Shown here in pieces: positions 25,384 through 37,600 of a stretch of 64,000 nucleotides of DNA. The stretch is from Sisyra terminalis (lineage: Eukaryota > Arthropoda > Insecta > Neuroptera > Sisyridae): assembly GCA_958496175.1 (NCBI GenBank), contig OY292277.1, positions 1,364,001-1,428,000 of the forward strand. Reading direction: 5' to 3'. The notes beneath the pieces are model-generated. The model ran no database searches, was not told the DNA's origin, and was given only the letters and a program-made list of their open reading frames with translations. Both the position numbers and the translations under genes were made by a program. How positions within the stretch are numbered: position 1 is the stretch's first letter; every line of letters starts with the position of its first letter.

Positions 25384-27845
25384 ATTAAACTGGCCTTATT
25401 TCAGAAGGATAATGTCACATCAATTTACGGCTCTAAAACTTCCCGGTTTAAATTCCCGGCAAACTATCCCGATACATTAATGTTTCTTATTTTGAGAACG
25501 TGGAGAAAGATTCAATCATTAATATTCAATCAGACTATAGCAAAAAAAAACCATTCCTTATATCCGGTTTTTCCCAATTTAAATTGGCATTGTTTTAGCT
25601 TTGAAATGGAATTGTGGACGTCCTCTTACTCACAGGAAGAAAATTTCTTCAAATTGAAATTCACTTAAACGTCCCGAATCTTAATTTCTTGAGAAAACGA
25701 GGCCTTATTTTGAAAAGGCCGCCATTTGACTGGCCTTATTTCAGACGGAAAATGTCACATCAATTTACGGCTCTAAAACTTCCTGGTTTAAATTCCCGGC
25801 AAACTATCCCGATAAATTAATGTTTCTTCTTTTGAGAACGTGGAGAAAGATTCAAACATTAATATACAATCAGACTATAGCAAAAGAAAACATCCCTTAT
25901 ATCCGGTTTTTCCCAATTTAAATTGGCATTGTTTTAGCTTTGAAATGGAATTGTGGACGTCCTCTTACCCACAGGAAGAAAATTTCTTCAAATTTTAATT
26001 CACGTAAACGTCCCTAATCTTAATTTCTTGAGAAAACGTGGCCTTATTTAAAAAATCCGCCATTTGACAGGCCTTATTTCAGTCGGAAAATGTCACATCA
26101 ATTTACGGCTCTAAAACTTCCAGGTTTAAATTCCTGGCAAACTATCCCGATACATTAATGTTTCTTTTTTTGAGAACTTGGAGAAAGATTCAAACATTAA
26201 TATTCAATCAGACTATAGCAAAAGAAAACATCCCTTATATCCTGTTTTTCCCAATTTAAATTGGCCTTGTTTTAACTTTGAAATGGAATTGTGGACGTCC
26301 TCTTACCCACAGGAAGAACATTTCTTCAAATTGTAATTCACTTAAACGTCCCTAATCTTAATTTCTTGAGAAAACTAGGCCTTATTTTGAAAAATCTGTC
26401 ATTAAACAGGCCTTATTTCAGACGGAAAATGTCTCATCTATTTAAGGCTCTAAAACTTCCCGGTTTAAATTCCCGGCAAACTATCCCGATAAATTAATGT
26501 TTCTTTTTTTGAGAACTTGGAAAAAGATTCAAACATTAATATTCAATCAGACTATAGCAAAAAAAACCATCCCTTATATCCGGTTTTTCCCAATTTAAAT
26601 TGGCCTTGTTTTAGCTTTAAAATGGAATTGTGGACGTCCTCTTACCCACAGGAAGAAAATTTCTACCGATTGAAATTCAATAAAACGTCCCTTATCTTAA
26701 TTTCTTGAGAAAAATAAGCCTTATTTTGAAAAATCGGCCATTAAAGTGGCCTTATTTCAGACGGAAAATGTCTCATCTATTTAAGGCTCTAAAACTTCCC
26801 GGTTTAAATTCCCGGCAAACTATCCCGATACATTAATGTTTCTTTTTTTTAAAACGTGGAGAAAGATTCAAACATTAATATTCAATCATACTATAGCAAT
26901 AGAAAACATCCCTTATATCCTGTTTTTCCCAATTTAAATTGACCTTGATTTAACTTTGAAATTGAATTGTGGACGTCCTGTTACCCACAGGAAGAAAATT
27001 TCTTCAAATTGTAATTCACTTAAACGTCCCTAATCTTAATTTCTGGAGAAAACAAGGCCTTATTTTGAAAAATCTGTCATTAAACAGGCCTTATTTCAGA
27101 CGGAAAATGTCTCATCTATTTAAGGCTCTAAAACTTCCCGGTTTAAATTCCCGGCAAACTATCCCGATAAATTAATGTTTCTTTTTTTGAGAACTTGTAA
27201 AAAGATTCAAACATTAATATTCAATCAGACTATAGCAAAAAAAACCATCCCTTATATCCGGTTTTTCCCAATTTAAATTGTCCTTGTTTTAGCTTTAAAA
27301 TGGAATTGTGGACGTCCTCTTACCCACAGGAAGAAAATTTCTTCCGATTGTAATTCAATAAAACGTCCCTAATCTTAATTTTTTGAGAAAACTAGGCCTT
27401 ATTTTGAAAAATCGGCCATTAAAGTGGCCTTATTTCAGACGGAAAATGTCTCATCTATTTAAGGCTCTAAAACTTCCCGGTTTAAATTCCCGGCAAACTA
27501 TCCCGATAAATTAATGTTTCTTTTTTTGAGAACTTGGAGAAAGATTCAAACATTAATATTCAATCATACTATAGCAAAAGAAAATATCCCTTATATCCTG
27601 TTTTTCCCAATTTAAATTGGCCTTGTTTTAACTTTGAAATGGAATTGTGGACGTCCTGTTACCCACAGGAAGAACATTTCTTCAAATTGTAATTCACTTA
27701 AAAGTCCCTAATCTTAATTTCTTGAAAAAACTAGGCCTTATTTTGAAAAATCTCTCATTAAACAGGCCTTATTTCAGACGGAAAATGTCTCATCTATTTA
27801 AGGCTCTAAAACTTCCCGGTTTAAATTCCCGGCAAACTATCCCGA
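25384..27845. repeat. Left copy of a 20-monomer (6,780-bp) offset duplication
   Basis: About 2.46 kb matches 32164-34625 at an offset of exactly 6,780 bp (20 x 339). Shared private variants include CAGAAGGATAATG, TTTCTTATTTTGAG, CCATTCC, TTACTCACAGG, TTTCTTCTTTTGAG, AATATACAATC and CAGTCGG. The match starts just after the first hairpin of one monomer and ends at CCCGATAAATT against CCCGATTCATT. Confidence 0.9.
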
Positions 27846-29202
27846 TAAATTAATGTTTCTTTTTTTGAGAACTTGGAAAAAGATTCAAACATTAATATTC
27901 AATCTGACTATAGCAAAAAAAACCATCCCTTATATCCGGTTTTTCCCAATTTAACTTGGCCTTGTTTTAGCTTTAAAATGGAATTGTGGACGTCCTCTTA
28001 CCCACAGGAAGAAAATTTCTACCGATTGAAATTCAATGAAACGTCCCTTAACTTAATTTCTTGAGAAAAATAAGCCTTATTTTGAAAAATCGGCCATTAA
28101 AGTGGCCTTATTTCAGACGGAAAATGTCTCATCTATTTAAGGCTCTAAAACTTCCCGGTTTAAATTCCCGGCAAACTATCCCGATACATTAATGTTTCTT
28201 TTTTTTAAAACGTGGAGAAAGATTCAAATATTAATATTCAATCATACTATAGCAATAGAAAACATCCCTTATATCCTGTTTTTCCCAATTTAAATTGACC
28301 TTGATTTAACTTTGAAATTGAATTGTGGACGTCCTGTTACCCACAGGAAGAAAATTTCTTCAAATTGTAATTCACTTAAACGTCCCTAATCTTAATTTCT
28401 GGAGAAAACAAGGCCTTATTTTGAAAAATCTGTCATTAAACAGGCCTTATTTCAGACGGAAAATGTCTCATCTATTTAAGGTTCTAAAACTTCCCGGTTT
28501 AAATTCCCGGCAAACTATCCCGATAAATTAATGTTTCTTTTTTTGAGAACTTGTAAAAAGATTCAAACATTAATATTCAATCAGACTATAGCAAAAAAAA
28601 CCATCCCTTATATCCGGTTTTTCCCAATTTAAATTGTCCTTGTTTTAGCTTTAAAATGGAATTGCGGACGTCCTCTTACCCACAGGAAGAAAATTTCTTC
28701 CGATTGTAATTCAATAAAACGTCCCTAATCTTAATTTTTTGAGAAAACTAGGCCTTATTTTGAAAAATCGGCCATTAAAGTGGCCTTATTTCAGACGGAA
28801 AATGTCTCATCTATTTAAGGCTCTAAAACTTCCCGGTTTAAATTCCCGGCAAACTATCCCGATAAATTAATGTTTCTTTTTTTGAGAACTTGGAGAAAGA
28901 TTCAAACATTAATATTCAATCATACTATAGCAAAAGAAAATATCCCTTATATCCTGTTTTTCCCAATTTAAATTGGCCTTGTTTTAACTTTGAAATGGAA
29001 TTGTGGACGTCCTGTTACCCACAGGAAGAACATTTCTTCAAATTTTAATTCACTTAAAAGTCCCTAATCTTAATTTCTTGAAAAAACTAGGCCTTATTTT
29101 GAAAAATCTCTCATTAAACAGGCCTTATTTCAGACGGAAAATGTCTCATCTATTTAAGGCTCTAAAACTTCCCGGTTTAAATTCCCGGCAAACTATCCCG
29201 AT
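26400..29202. repeat. Two tandem copies of a 4-monomer (1,356-bp) higher-order repeat
   Basis: Bases from about 26400 to 27846 match those 1,356 bp (4 x 339) downstream. Each repeat runs through the same monomer types: TTGGAAAAAG with TTCTACCGATTG; AAATTGACCTTGATT with GGAGAAAACAAGG; CTTGTAAAAAG with TTGTCCTTG and TTCTTCCGATTG; and AAAATATCCC with AAAAGTCCC, CTTGAAAAAAC and TCTCTCATT. Differences are isolated bases, for example AACTTGGCC at 27955 and TTGCGGACG at 28661. Confidence 0.88.
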
Positions 29203-32163
29203 TCATTAATGTTTCTTTTTTTGAGAACGTGGAGAAAGATTCAAACATTAATATTCAATCATACTATAGCAAAAGAAAACATCCCTTATATCCTGTTTTT
29301 CCCAATTTAAATTGGCCTTGTTTTAACTTTGAAATGGAATTGTGGACGTCCTGTTACCCACAGGAAGAAAATTTTTGCAAATTGTAATTCACTTAAACGT
29401 CCCTAATCTTAATTTCTTGAGAAAACTAGGCCTTATTTTGAAAAATCTGTCATTAAACAGGCCTTATTTCAGACGGAAAATGTCTCATCTATTTAAGGCT
29501 CTAAAACTTCCCGGTTTAAATTCCCGGCAAACAATCCCGATAAATTAATGTTTCTTTTTTTGAGAACTTGTAAAAAGATTCAAACATTAATATTCAATCA
29601 GACTATAGCAAAAAAAACCATCCCTTATATCCGGTTTTTCCCAATTTAAATTGTCCTTGTTTTAGCTTTAAAATGGAATTGTGGACGTCCTCTTACCCAC
29701 AGGAAGAAAATTTCTTCCGATTGTAATTCAATAAAACGTCCCTAATCTTAATTTTTTGAGAAAACTAGGCCTTATTTTGAAAAATCGGCCATTAAAGTGG
29801 CCTTATTTCAGACGGAAAATGTCTCATCTATTTAAGGCTCTGAAACTTCCCGGTTTAAATTCCCGGCAAACTATCCCGATAAATTAATGTTTCTTTTTTT
29901 GAGAACTTGGAGAAAGATTCAAACATTAATATTCAATCAGACTATAGCAAAAGAAAACATCCCTTATATCCTGTTTTTCCCAATTTAAATTGGCCTTGTT
30001 TTAACTTTGAAATGGAATTGTGGACGTCCTGTTACCCACAGGAAGAAAATTTCTTCAAATTGTAATTCACTTAAACGTCCCTAATCTTAATTTCTTGAGA
30101 AAACTAGGCCTAATTTTGAAAAATCTGTCATTAAACAGGCCTTATTTCAGACGGAAAATGTCACATCTATTTAAGGCTCTAAAACTTCCCGGTTTAAATT
30201 CCCGGCAAACTATCCCGATTCATTAATGTTTCTTTTTTTGAGAACGTGGAGAAAGATTCAAACATTAATATTCAATCATTCTATAGCAAAAGAAAACATC
30301 CCTTATATCCTGTTTTTCCCAATTTAAATTGGCCTTGTTTTAACTTTGAAATGGAATTGTGGACGTCCTGTTACCCACAGGAAGAAAATTTCTTCAAATT
30401 GTAATTCACTTAAACGTCCCTAATCTTAATTTCTGGAGAAAACTAGGCCTTATTTTGAAAAATCTGTCATTAAACAGGCCTTATTTCAGACGGAAAATGT
30501 CTCATCTATTTAAGGCTCTAAAACTTCCCGGTTTAAATTCCCGGCAAACTATCCCGATAAATTAATGTTTCTTTTTTTGAGAACTTGTAAAAAGATTCAA
30601 ACATTAATATTCAATCAGACTATAGCAAAAAAAACCATCCCTTATATCCGGTTTTTCCCAATTTAAATTGTCCTTGTTTTAGCTTTAAAATGGAATTGTG
30701 GACGTCCTCTTACCCACAGGAAGAAAATTTCTTCCGATTGTAATTCAATAAAACGTCCCTAATCTTAATTTGTTGAGAAAACTAGGCCTTATTTTGAAAA
30801 ATCGGCCATTAAAGTGGCCTTATTTCAGACGGAAAATGTCTCATCTATTTAAGGCTCTAAAACTTCCCGGTTTAAATTCCCGGCAAACTATCCCGATAAA
30901 TTAATGTTTCTTTTTTTGAGAACTTGGAGAAAGATTCAAACATTAATATTCAATCAGACTATAGCAAAAGAAAACATCCCTTATATCCTGTTTTTCCCAA
31001 TTTAAATTGGCCTTGTTTTAACTTTGAAATGGAATTGTGGACGTCCTGTTACCCACAGGAAGAAAATTTCTTCAAATTGTAATTCACTTAAACGTCCCTA
31101 ATCTTAATTTCTTGAGAAAACTAGGCCTAATTTTGAAAAATCTGTCATTAAACAGGCCTTATTTCAGACGGAAAATGTCACATCTATTTAAGGCTCTAAA
31201 ACTTCCCGGTTTAAATTCCCGGCAAACTATCCCGATACATTAATGTTTCTTTTTTTTAAAACGTGGAGAAAGATTCAAACATTAATATTCAATCAGACTA
31301 TAGCAAAAGAAAACATCCCTTATATCCTGTTTTTCCCAATTTAAATTGGCCTTGTTTTAACTTTGAAATGGAATTGTGGACGTCCTGTTACCCACAGGAA
31401 GAACATTTCTTCAAATTGTAATTCACTTAAACGTCCCTAATCTTAATTTCTTGAGAAAACTAGGCCTTATTTTGAAAAATCAGTCACTAAACAGGCCTTA
31501 TTTCAGACGGAAAATGTCTCATCTATTTAAGGCTCTAAATTTTCCCGGTTTAAATTCCCGGCAAACTATCCTGATACATTAATGTTTCTTTTTTTGAGAA
31601 CGTGGAGAAAGATTCAAACATTAATATTCAATCATACTATAGCAATAGAAAACATCCCTTATATCCTGTTTTTCCCAATTTAAATTGACCTTGATTTAAC
31701 TTTGAAATTGAATTGTGGACGTCCTGTTACCCACAGGAAGAAAATTTCTTCAAATTGTAATTCACTTAAACGTCCATAATATTAATTTCTGGAGAAAACT
31801 AGGCCTTATTTTGAAAAATCTGTCATTAAACAGGCCTTATTTCAGACGGAAAATGTCTCATCTATTTAAGGCTCTAAAACTTCCCGGTTAAAATTCCCGG
31901 CAAACTATCCCGATAAATTAATGTTTCTTTTTTTGAGAACGTGGAGAAAGATTCAAACATTAATATTCAATCAGACTATAGCAAAAGAAAACATCCCTTA
32001 TATCCGGTTTTTCCCAATTTAAATTGGCCTTGTTATTGCTTTGAAATGGAATTATGGACGTCCTGTTACCCACAGGAAGAAAATTTCATCAAATTGTAAT
32101 TTACTTAAACGTCCCTAATCTTAATTTCTTGAGAAAAGTAGGCCTTATTTTGAAAAATCGGAC

Positions 32164-34625
32164 ATTAAACTGGCCTTATTTCAGAAGGATAATGTCACAT
32201 CAATTTACGGCTCTAAAACTTCCCGGTTTAAATTCCCGGCTAACTATCCCGATACATTAATGTTTCTTATTTTGAGAACGTGGAGAAAGATTCAATCATT
32301 AATATTCAATCAGACTATAGCAAAAAAAAACCATTCCTTATATCCGGTTTTTCCCAATTTAAATTGGCATTGTTTTAGCTTTGAAATGGAATTGTGGACG
32401 TCCTCTTACTCACAGGAAGAAAATTTCTTCAAATTGAAATTCACTTAAACGTCCCGAATCTTAATTTCTTGAGAAAACGAGGCCTTATTTTGAAAAGGCC
32501 GCCATTTGACTGGCCTTATTTCAGACGGAAAATGTCACATCAATTTACGGCTCTAAAACTTCCTGGTTTAAATTCCCGGCAAACTATCCCGATAAATTAA
32601 TGTTTCTTCTTTTGAGAACGTGGAGAAAGATTCAAACATTAATATACAATCAGACTATAGCAAAAGAAAACATCCCTTATATCCGGTTTTTCCCAATTTA
32701 AATTGGCATTGTTTTAGCTTTGAAATGGAATTGTGGACGTCCTCTTACCCACAGGAAGAAAATTTCTTCAAATTTTAATTCACGTAAACGTCCCTAATCT
32801 TAATTTCTTGAGAAAACGTGGCCTTATTTAAAAAATCCGCCATTTGACAGGCCTTATTTCAGTCGGAAAATGTCACATCAATTTACGGCTCTAAAACGTC
32901 CAGGTTTAAATTCCTGGCAAACTATCCCGATACATTAATGTTTCTTTTTTTGAGAACTTGGAGAAAGATTCAAACATTAATATTCAATCAGACTATAGCA
33001 AAAGAAAACATCCCTTATATCCTGTTTTTCCCAATTTAAATTGGCCTTGTTTTAACTTTGAAATGGAATTGTGGACGTCCTCTTACCCACAGGAAGAACA
33101 TTTCTTCAAATTGTAATTCACTTAAACGTCCCTAATCTTAATTTCTTGAGAAAACTAGGCCTTCTTTTGAAAAATCTGTCATTAAACAGGCCTTATTTCA
33201 GACGGAAAATGTCTCATCTATTTAAGGCTCTAAAACTTCCCGGTTTAAATTCCCGGCAAACTATCCCGATAAATTAATGTTTCTTTTTTTGAGAACTTGG
33301 AAAAAGATTCAAACATTAATATTCAATCAGACTATAGCAAAAAAAACCATCCCTTATATCCGGTTTTTCCCAATTAAAATTGGCCTTGTTTTAGCTTTAA
33401 AATGGAATTGTGGACGTCCTCTTACCCACAGGAAGAAAATTTCTACCGATTGAAATTCAATAAAACGTCCCTTATCTTAATTTCTTGAGAAAAATAAGCC
33501 TTATTTTGAAAAATCGGCCATTAAAGTGGCCTTATTTCAGACGGAAAATGTCTCATCTATTTAAGGCTCTAAAACTTCCCGGTTTAAATTCCCGGCAAAC
33601 TATCCCGATACATTAATGTTTCTTTTTTTTAAAACGTGGAGAAAGATTCAAACATTAATATTCAATCATACTATAGCAATAGAAAACATCCCTTATATCC
33701 TGTTTTTCCCAATTTAAATTGACCTTGATTTAACTTTGAAATTGAATTGTGGACGTCCTGTTACCCACAGGAAGAAAATTTCTTCAAATTGTAATTCACT
33801 TAAACGTCCCTAATCTTAATTTCTGGAGAAAACAAGGCCTTATTTTGAAAAATCTGTCATTAAACAGGCCTTATTTCAGACGGAAAATGTCTCATCTATT
33901 TAAGGCTCTAAAACTTCCCGGTTTAAATTCCCGGCAAACTATCCCGATAAATTAATGTTTCTTTTTTTGAGAACTTGTAAAAAGATTCAAACATTAATAT
34001 TCAATCAGACTATAGCAAAAAAAACCATCCCTTATATCCGGTTTTTCCCAATTTAAATTGTCCTTGTTTTAGCTTTAAATTGGAATTGTGGACGTCCTCT
34101 TACCCACAGGAAGAAAATTTCTTCCGATTGTAATTCAATAAAACGTCCCTAATCTTAATTTTTTGAGAAAACTAGGCCTTATTTTGAAAAATCGGCCATT
34201 AAAGTGGCCTTATTTCAGACGGAAAATGTCTCTTCTATTTAAGGCTCTAAAACTTCCCGGTTTAAATTCCCGGCAAACTATCCCGATAAATTAATGTTTC
34301 TTTTTTTGAGAACTTGGAGAAAGATTCAAACATTAATATTCAATCATACTATAGCAAAAGAAAATATCCCTTATATCCTGTTTTTCCCAATTTAAATTGG
34401 CCTTGTTTTAACTTTGAAATGGAATTGTGGACGTCCTGTTACCCACAGGAAGAACATTTCTTCAAATTGTAATTCACTTAAAAGTCCCTAATCTTAATTT
34501 CTTGAAAAAACTAGGCCTTATTTTGAAAAATCTCTCATTAAACAGGCCTTATTTCAGACGGAAAATGTCACATCTATTTAAGGCTCTAAAACTTCCCGGT
34601 TTAAATTCCCGGCAAACTATCCCGA
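32164..34625. repeat. Right copy of the 6,780-bp offset duplication
   Basis: Partner of 25384-27845, with few differences (for example GGCTAACT at 32239, AAAACGTCC at 32895, CTTCTTTTG at 33172). From about 34,430 the continuation matches the second 4-mer repeat at 29.0 kb better than the first, offset 5,424 bp (16 monomers), so the copied source already contained the 4-mer expansion. A third related copy of the GGCCGCC-class part lies at 35.4-36.3 kb. Confidence 0.88.
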
Positions 34626-37600
34626 TTCATTAATGTTTCTTTTTTTGAGAACGTGGAGAAAGATTCAAACATTAATATTCAATCATACTATAGCAAAAGA
34701 AAACATCCCTTATATCCTGTTTTTCCCAATTTAAATTGGCCTTGTTTTAACTTTGAAATGGAATTGTGGACGTCCTGTTACCCACAGGAAGAAAATTTCT
34801 TCAAATTGTAATTCACTTAAACGTCCCTAATCTTAATTTCTTGAGAAAACTAGGCCTTATTTTGAAAAATCTGTCATTAAACAGGCCTTATTTCAGACGG
34901 AAAATGACTCATCTATTTAAGGCTCTAAAACTTCCCGGTTTAAATTCCCGGCAAACTATCCCGATTCATTAATGTTTCTTTTTTTGAGAACTTGGAAAAA
35001 GATTCAAACATTAATATTCAATCAGACTATAGCAAAAAAAACCATCCCTTATATCCGGTTTTTCCCAATTTAAATTGGCCTTGTTTTAGCTTTGAAATGG
35101 AATTGTGGACGTCTTGTTACCCACAGGAAGAAAATTTCTTCAAATTGTAATTCACTTAAACGTCCCTAAATTTAATTTCTTGAGAAAACTTGGCCTTATT
35201 TTGAAAAATCGGCCATTAAACTGGCCTTATTTCTGACGGAAAATGTCACATAAATTTACGGCTCTAAAACATCCTGGTTTAAATTCCCGGCAAACTATCC
35301 CGATAAATTAATGTTTCTTTTTTTGAGAACGTGGAGAAAGATTCAAACATTAATATTCAATCAGACTATAGCAAAAGAAAACATCCCTTATATCCGGTTT
35401 TTCCCAATTTAAATTGGCCTTGTTATTGCTTTGAAATGGAATTATGGACGTCCTGTTACCCACAGGAAGAAAATTTCATCAAATTGTAATTTACTTAAAC
35501 GTCCCTAATCTTAATTTCTTGAGAAAAGTAGGCCTTATTTTGAAAAATCGGACATTAAACTGGCCTTATTTCAGAAGGAAAATGTCACATCAATTTACGG
35601 CTCTAAAACTTCCTGGTTTAAATTCCCGGCAAACTATCCCGATACATTAATGTTTCTTATTTTGAGAACGTGGAGAAAGATTCAATCATTAATATTCAAT
35701 CAGACTATAGCAAAAAAAAACCATTCCTTATATCCGGTTTTTCCCAATTTAAATTGGCATTGTTTTAGCTTTGAAATGGAATTGTGGACGTCCTCTTACT
35801 CACAGGAAGTAAATTTCTTCAAATTGTAATTCACTTAAACGTCCCGAATCTTAATTTCTTGAGAAAACGAGGCCTTATTTTGAAAAGGCCGCCATTTGAC
35901 TGGCCTTATTTCAGACGGAAAATGTCACATCAATTTACGGCTCTAAAACTTCCTGGTTTAAATTCCCGGCAAACTATCCCGATAAATTAATGTTTCTTCT
36001 TTTGAGAACGTGGAGAAAGATTCAAACATTAATATACAATCAGACTATAGCTAAAAGAAAACATCCCTTATATCCGGTTTTTCCCAATTTAAATTGGCAT
36101 TGTTTTAGCTTTGAAATGGAATTGTGGACGTCCTCTTACCCACAGGAAGAAAATTTCTTCAAATTTTAATTCACGTAAACGTCCCTAATCTTAATTTCTT
36201 GAGAAAACGAGGCCTTATTTAAAAAATCCGCCATTTGACTGGCCTTATTTCAGTCGGAAAATGTCACATCAATTTACGGCTCTAAAACTTCCAGGTTTAA
36301 ATTCCTGGCAAACTATCCCGATACATTAATGTTTCTTTTTTTGAGAACTTGGAGAAAGATTCAAACATTAATATTCAATCAGACTATAGCAAAAGAAAAC
36401 ATCCCTTATATCCTGTTTTTCCCAATTTAAATTGGCCTTGTTTTAACTTTGAAATGGAATTGTGGACGTCCTGTTACCCACAGGAAGAACATTTCTTCAA
36501 ATTGTAATTCACTTAAACGTCCCTAATCTTAATTTCTGGAGAAAACTAGGCCTTATTTTGAAAAATCTGTCATTAAACAGGCCTTATTTCAGACGGAAAA
36601 TGTCTCATCTATTTAAGGCTCTAAAACTTCCCGGTTTAAATTCCCGGCAAACTATCCCGATAAATTAATGTTTCTTTTTTTAAAAACTTGTAAAAAGATT
36701 CAAACATTAATATTCAATCAGACTATAGCAAAAAAAACCATCCCTTATATCCGGTTTTTCCAAATTTAAATTGGCCTTGTTTTAGCTTTGAAATGGAATT
36801 GTGGACGTCCTGTTACCCACAGGATGAAAATTTCTTCAAATTGTAATTCACTTAAACGTCCCGAATCTTAATTTCTTGAGAAAACGAGGCCTAATTTTGA
36901 AAAGGCCGCCATTTGACTGGCCTTATTTCAGACGGAAAATGTCACATCAATTTACGGCTCTAAAACTTCCAGGTTTAAATTCCTGGCAAACTATCCCGAT
37001 ACATTAATGTTTCTTTTTTTGAGAACGTGGAGAAAGATTCAAACATTAATATTCAATCAGACTATAGCAAAAGAAAACATCCCTTATATCCGGTTTTTCC
37101 CAATTTAAATTGGCCTTGTTATTGCTTTGAAATGGAATTATGGACGTCCTGTTACCCACAGGAAGAAAATTTCATCAAATTGTAATTCACTTAAACGTCC
37201 CTAATCTTAATTTCTTGAGAAAAGTAGGCCTTATTTTGAAAAATCGGACATTAAACTGGCCTTATTTCAGAAGGAAAATGTCACATCAATTTACGGCTCT
37301 AAAACTTCCCGGTTTAAATTCCCGGCAAACTATCCCGATACATTAATGTTTCTTATTTTGAGAACGTGGAGAAAGATTCAAACATTAATATTCAATCAGA
37401 TTATAGCAAAAGAAAACATCCCTTATATCCGGTTTTTCCCAATTTAAATTGGCCTTGTTTTAACTTTGAAATGGAATTGTGGACGTCCTGTTACCCACAG
37501 GAAGAAAATTTCTTCAAATTGTAATTCACTTAAACGTCCCGAATCTTAATTTCTTGAGAAAACGAGGCCTAATTTTGAAAAGGCCGCCATTTGACTGGCC

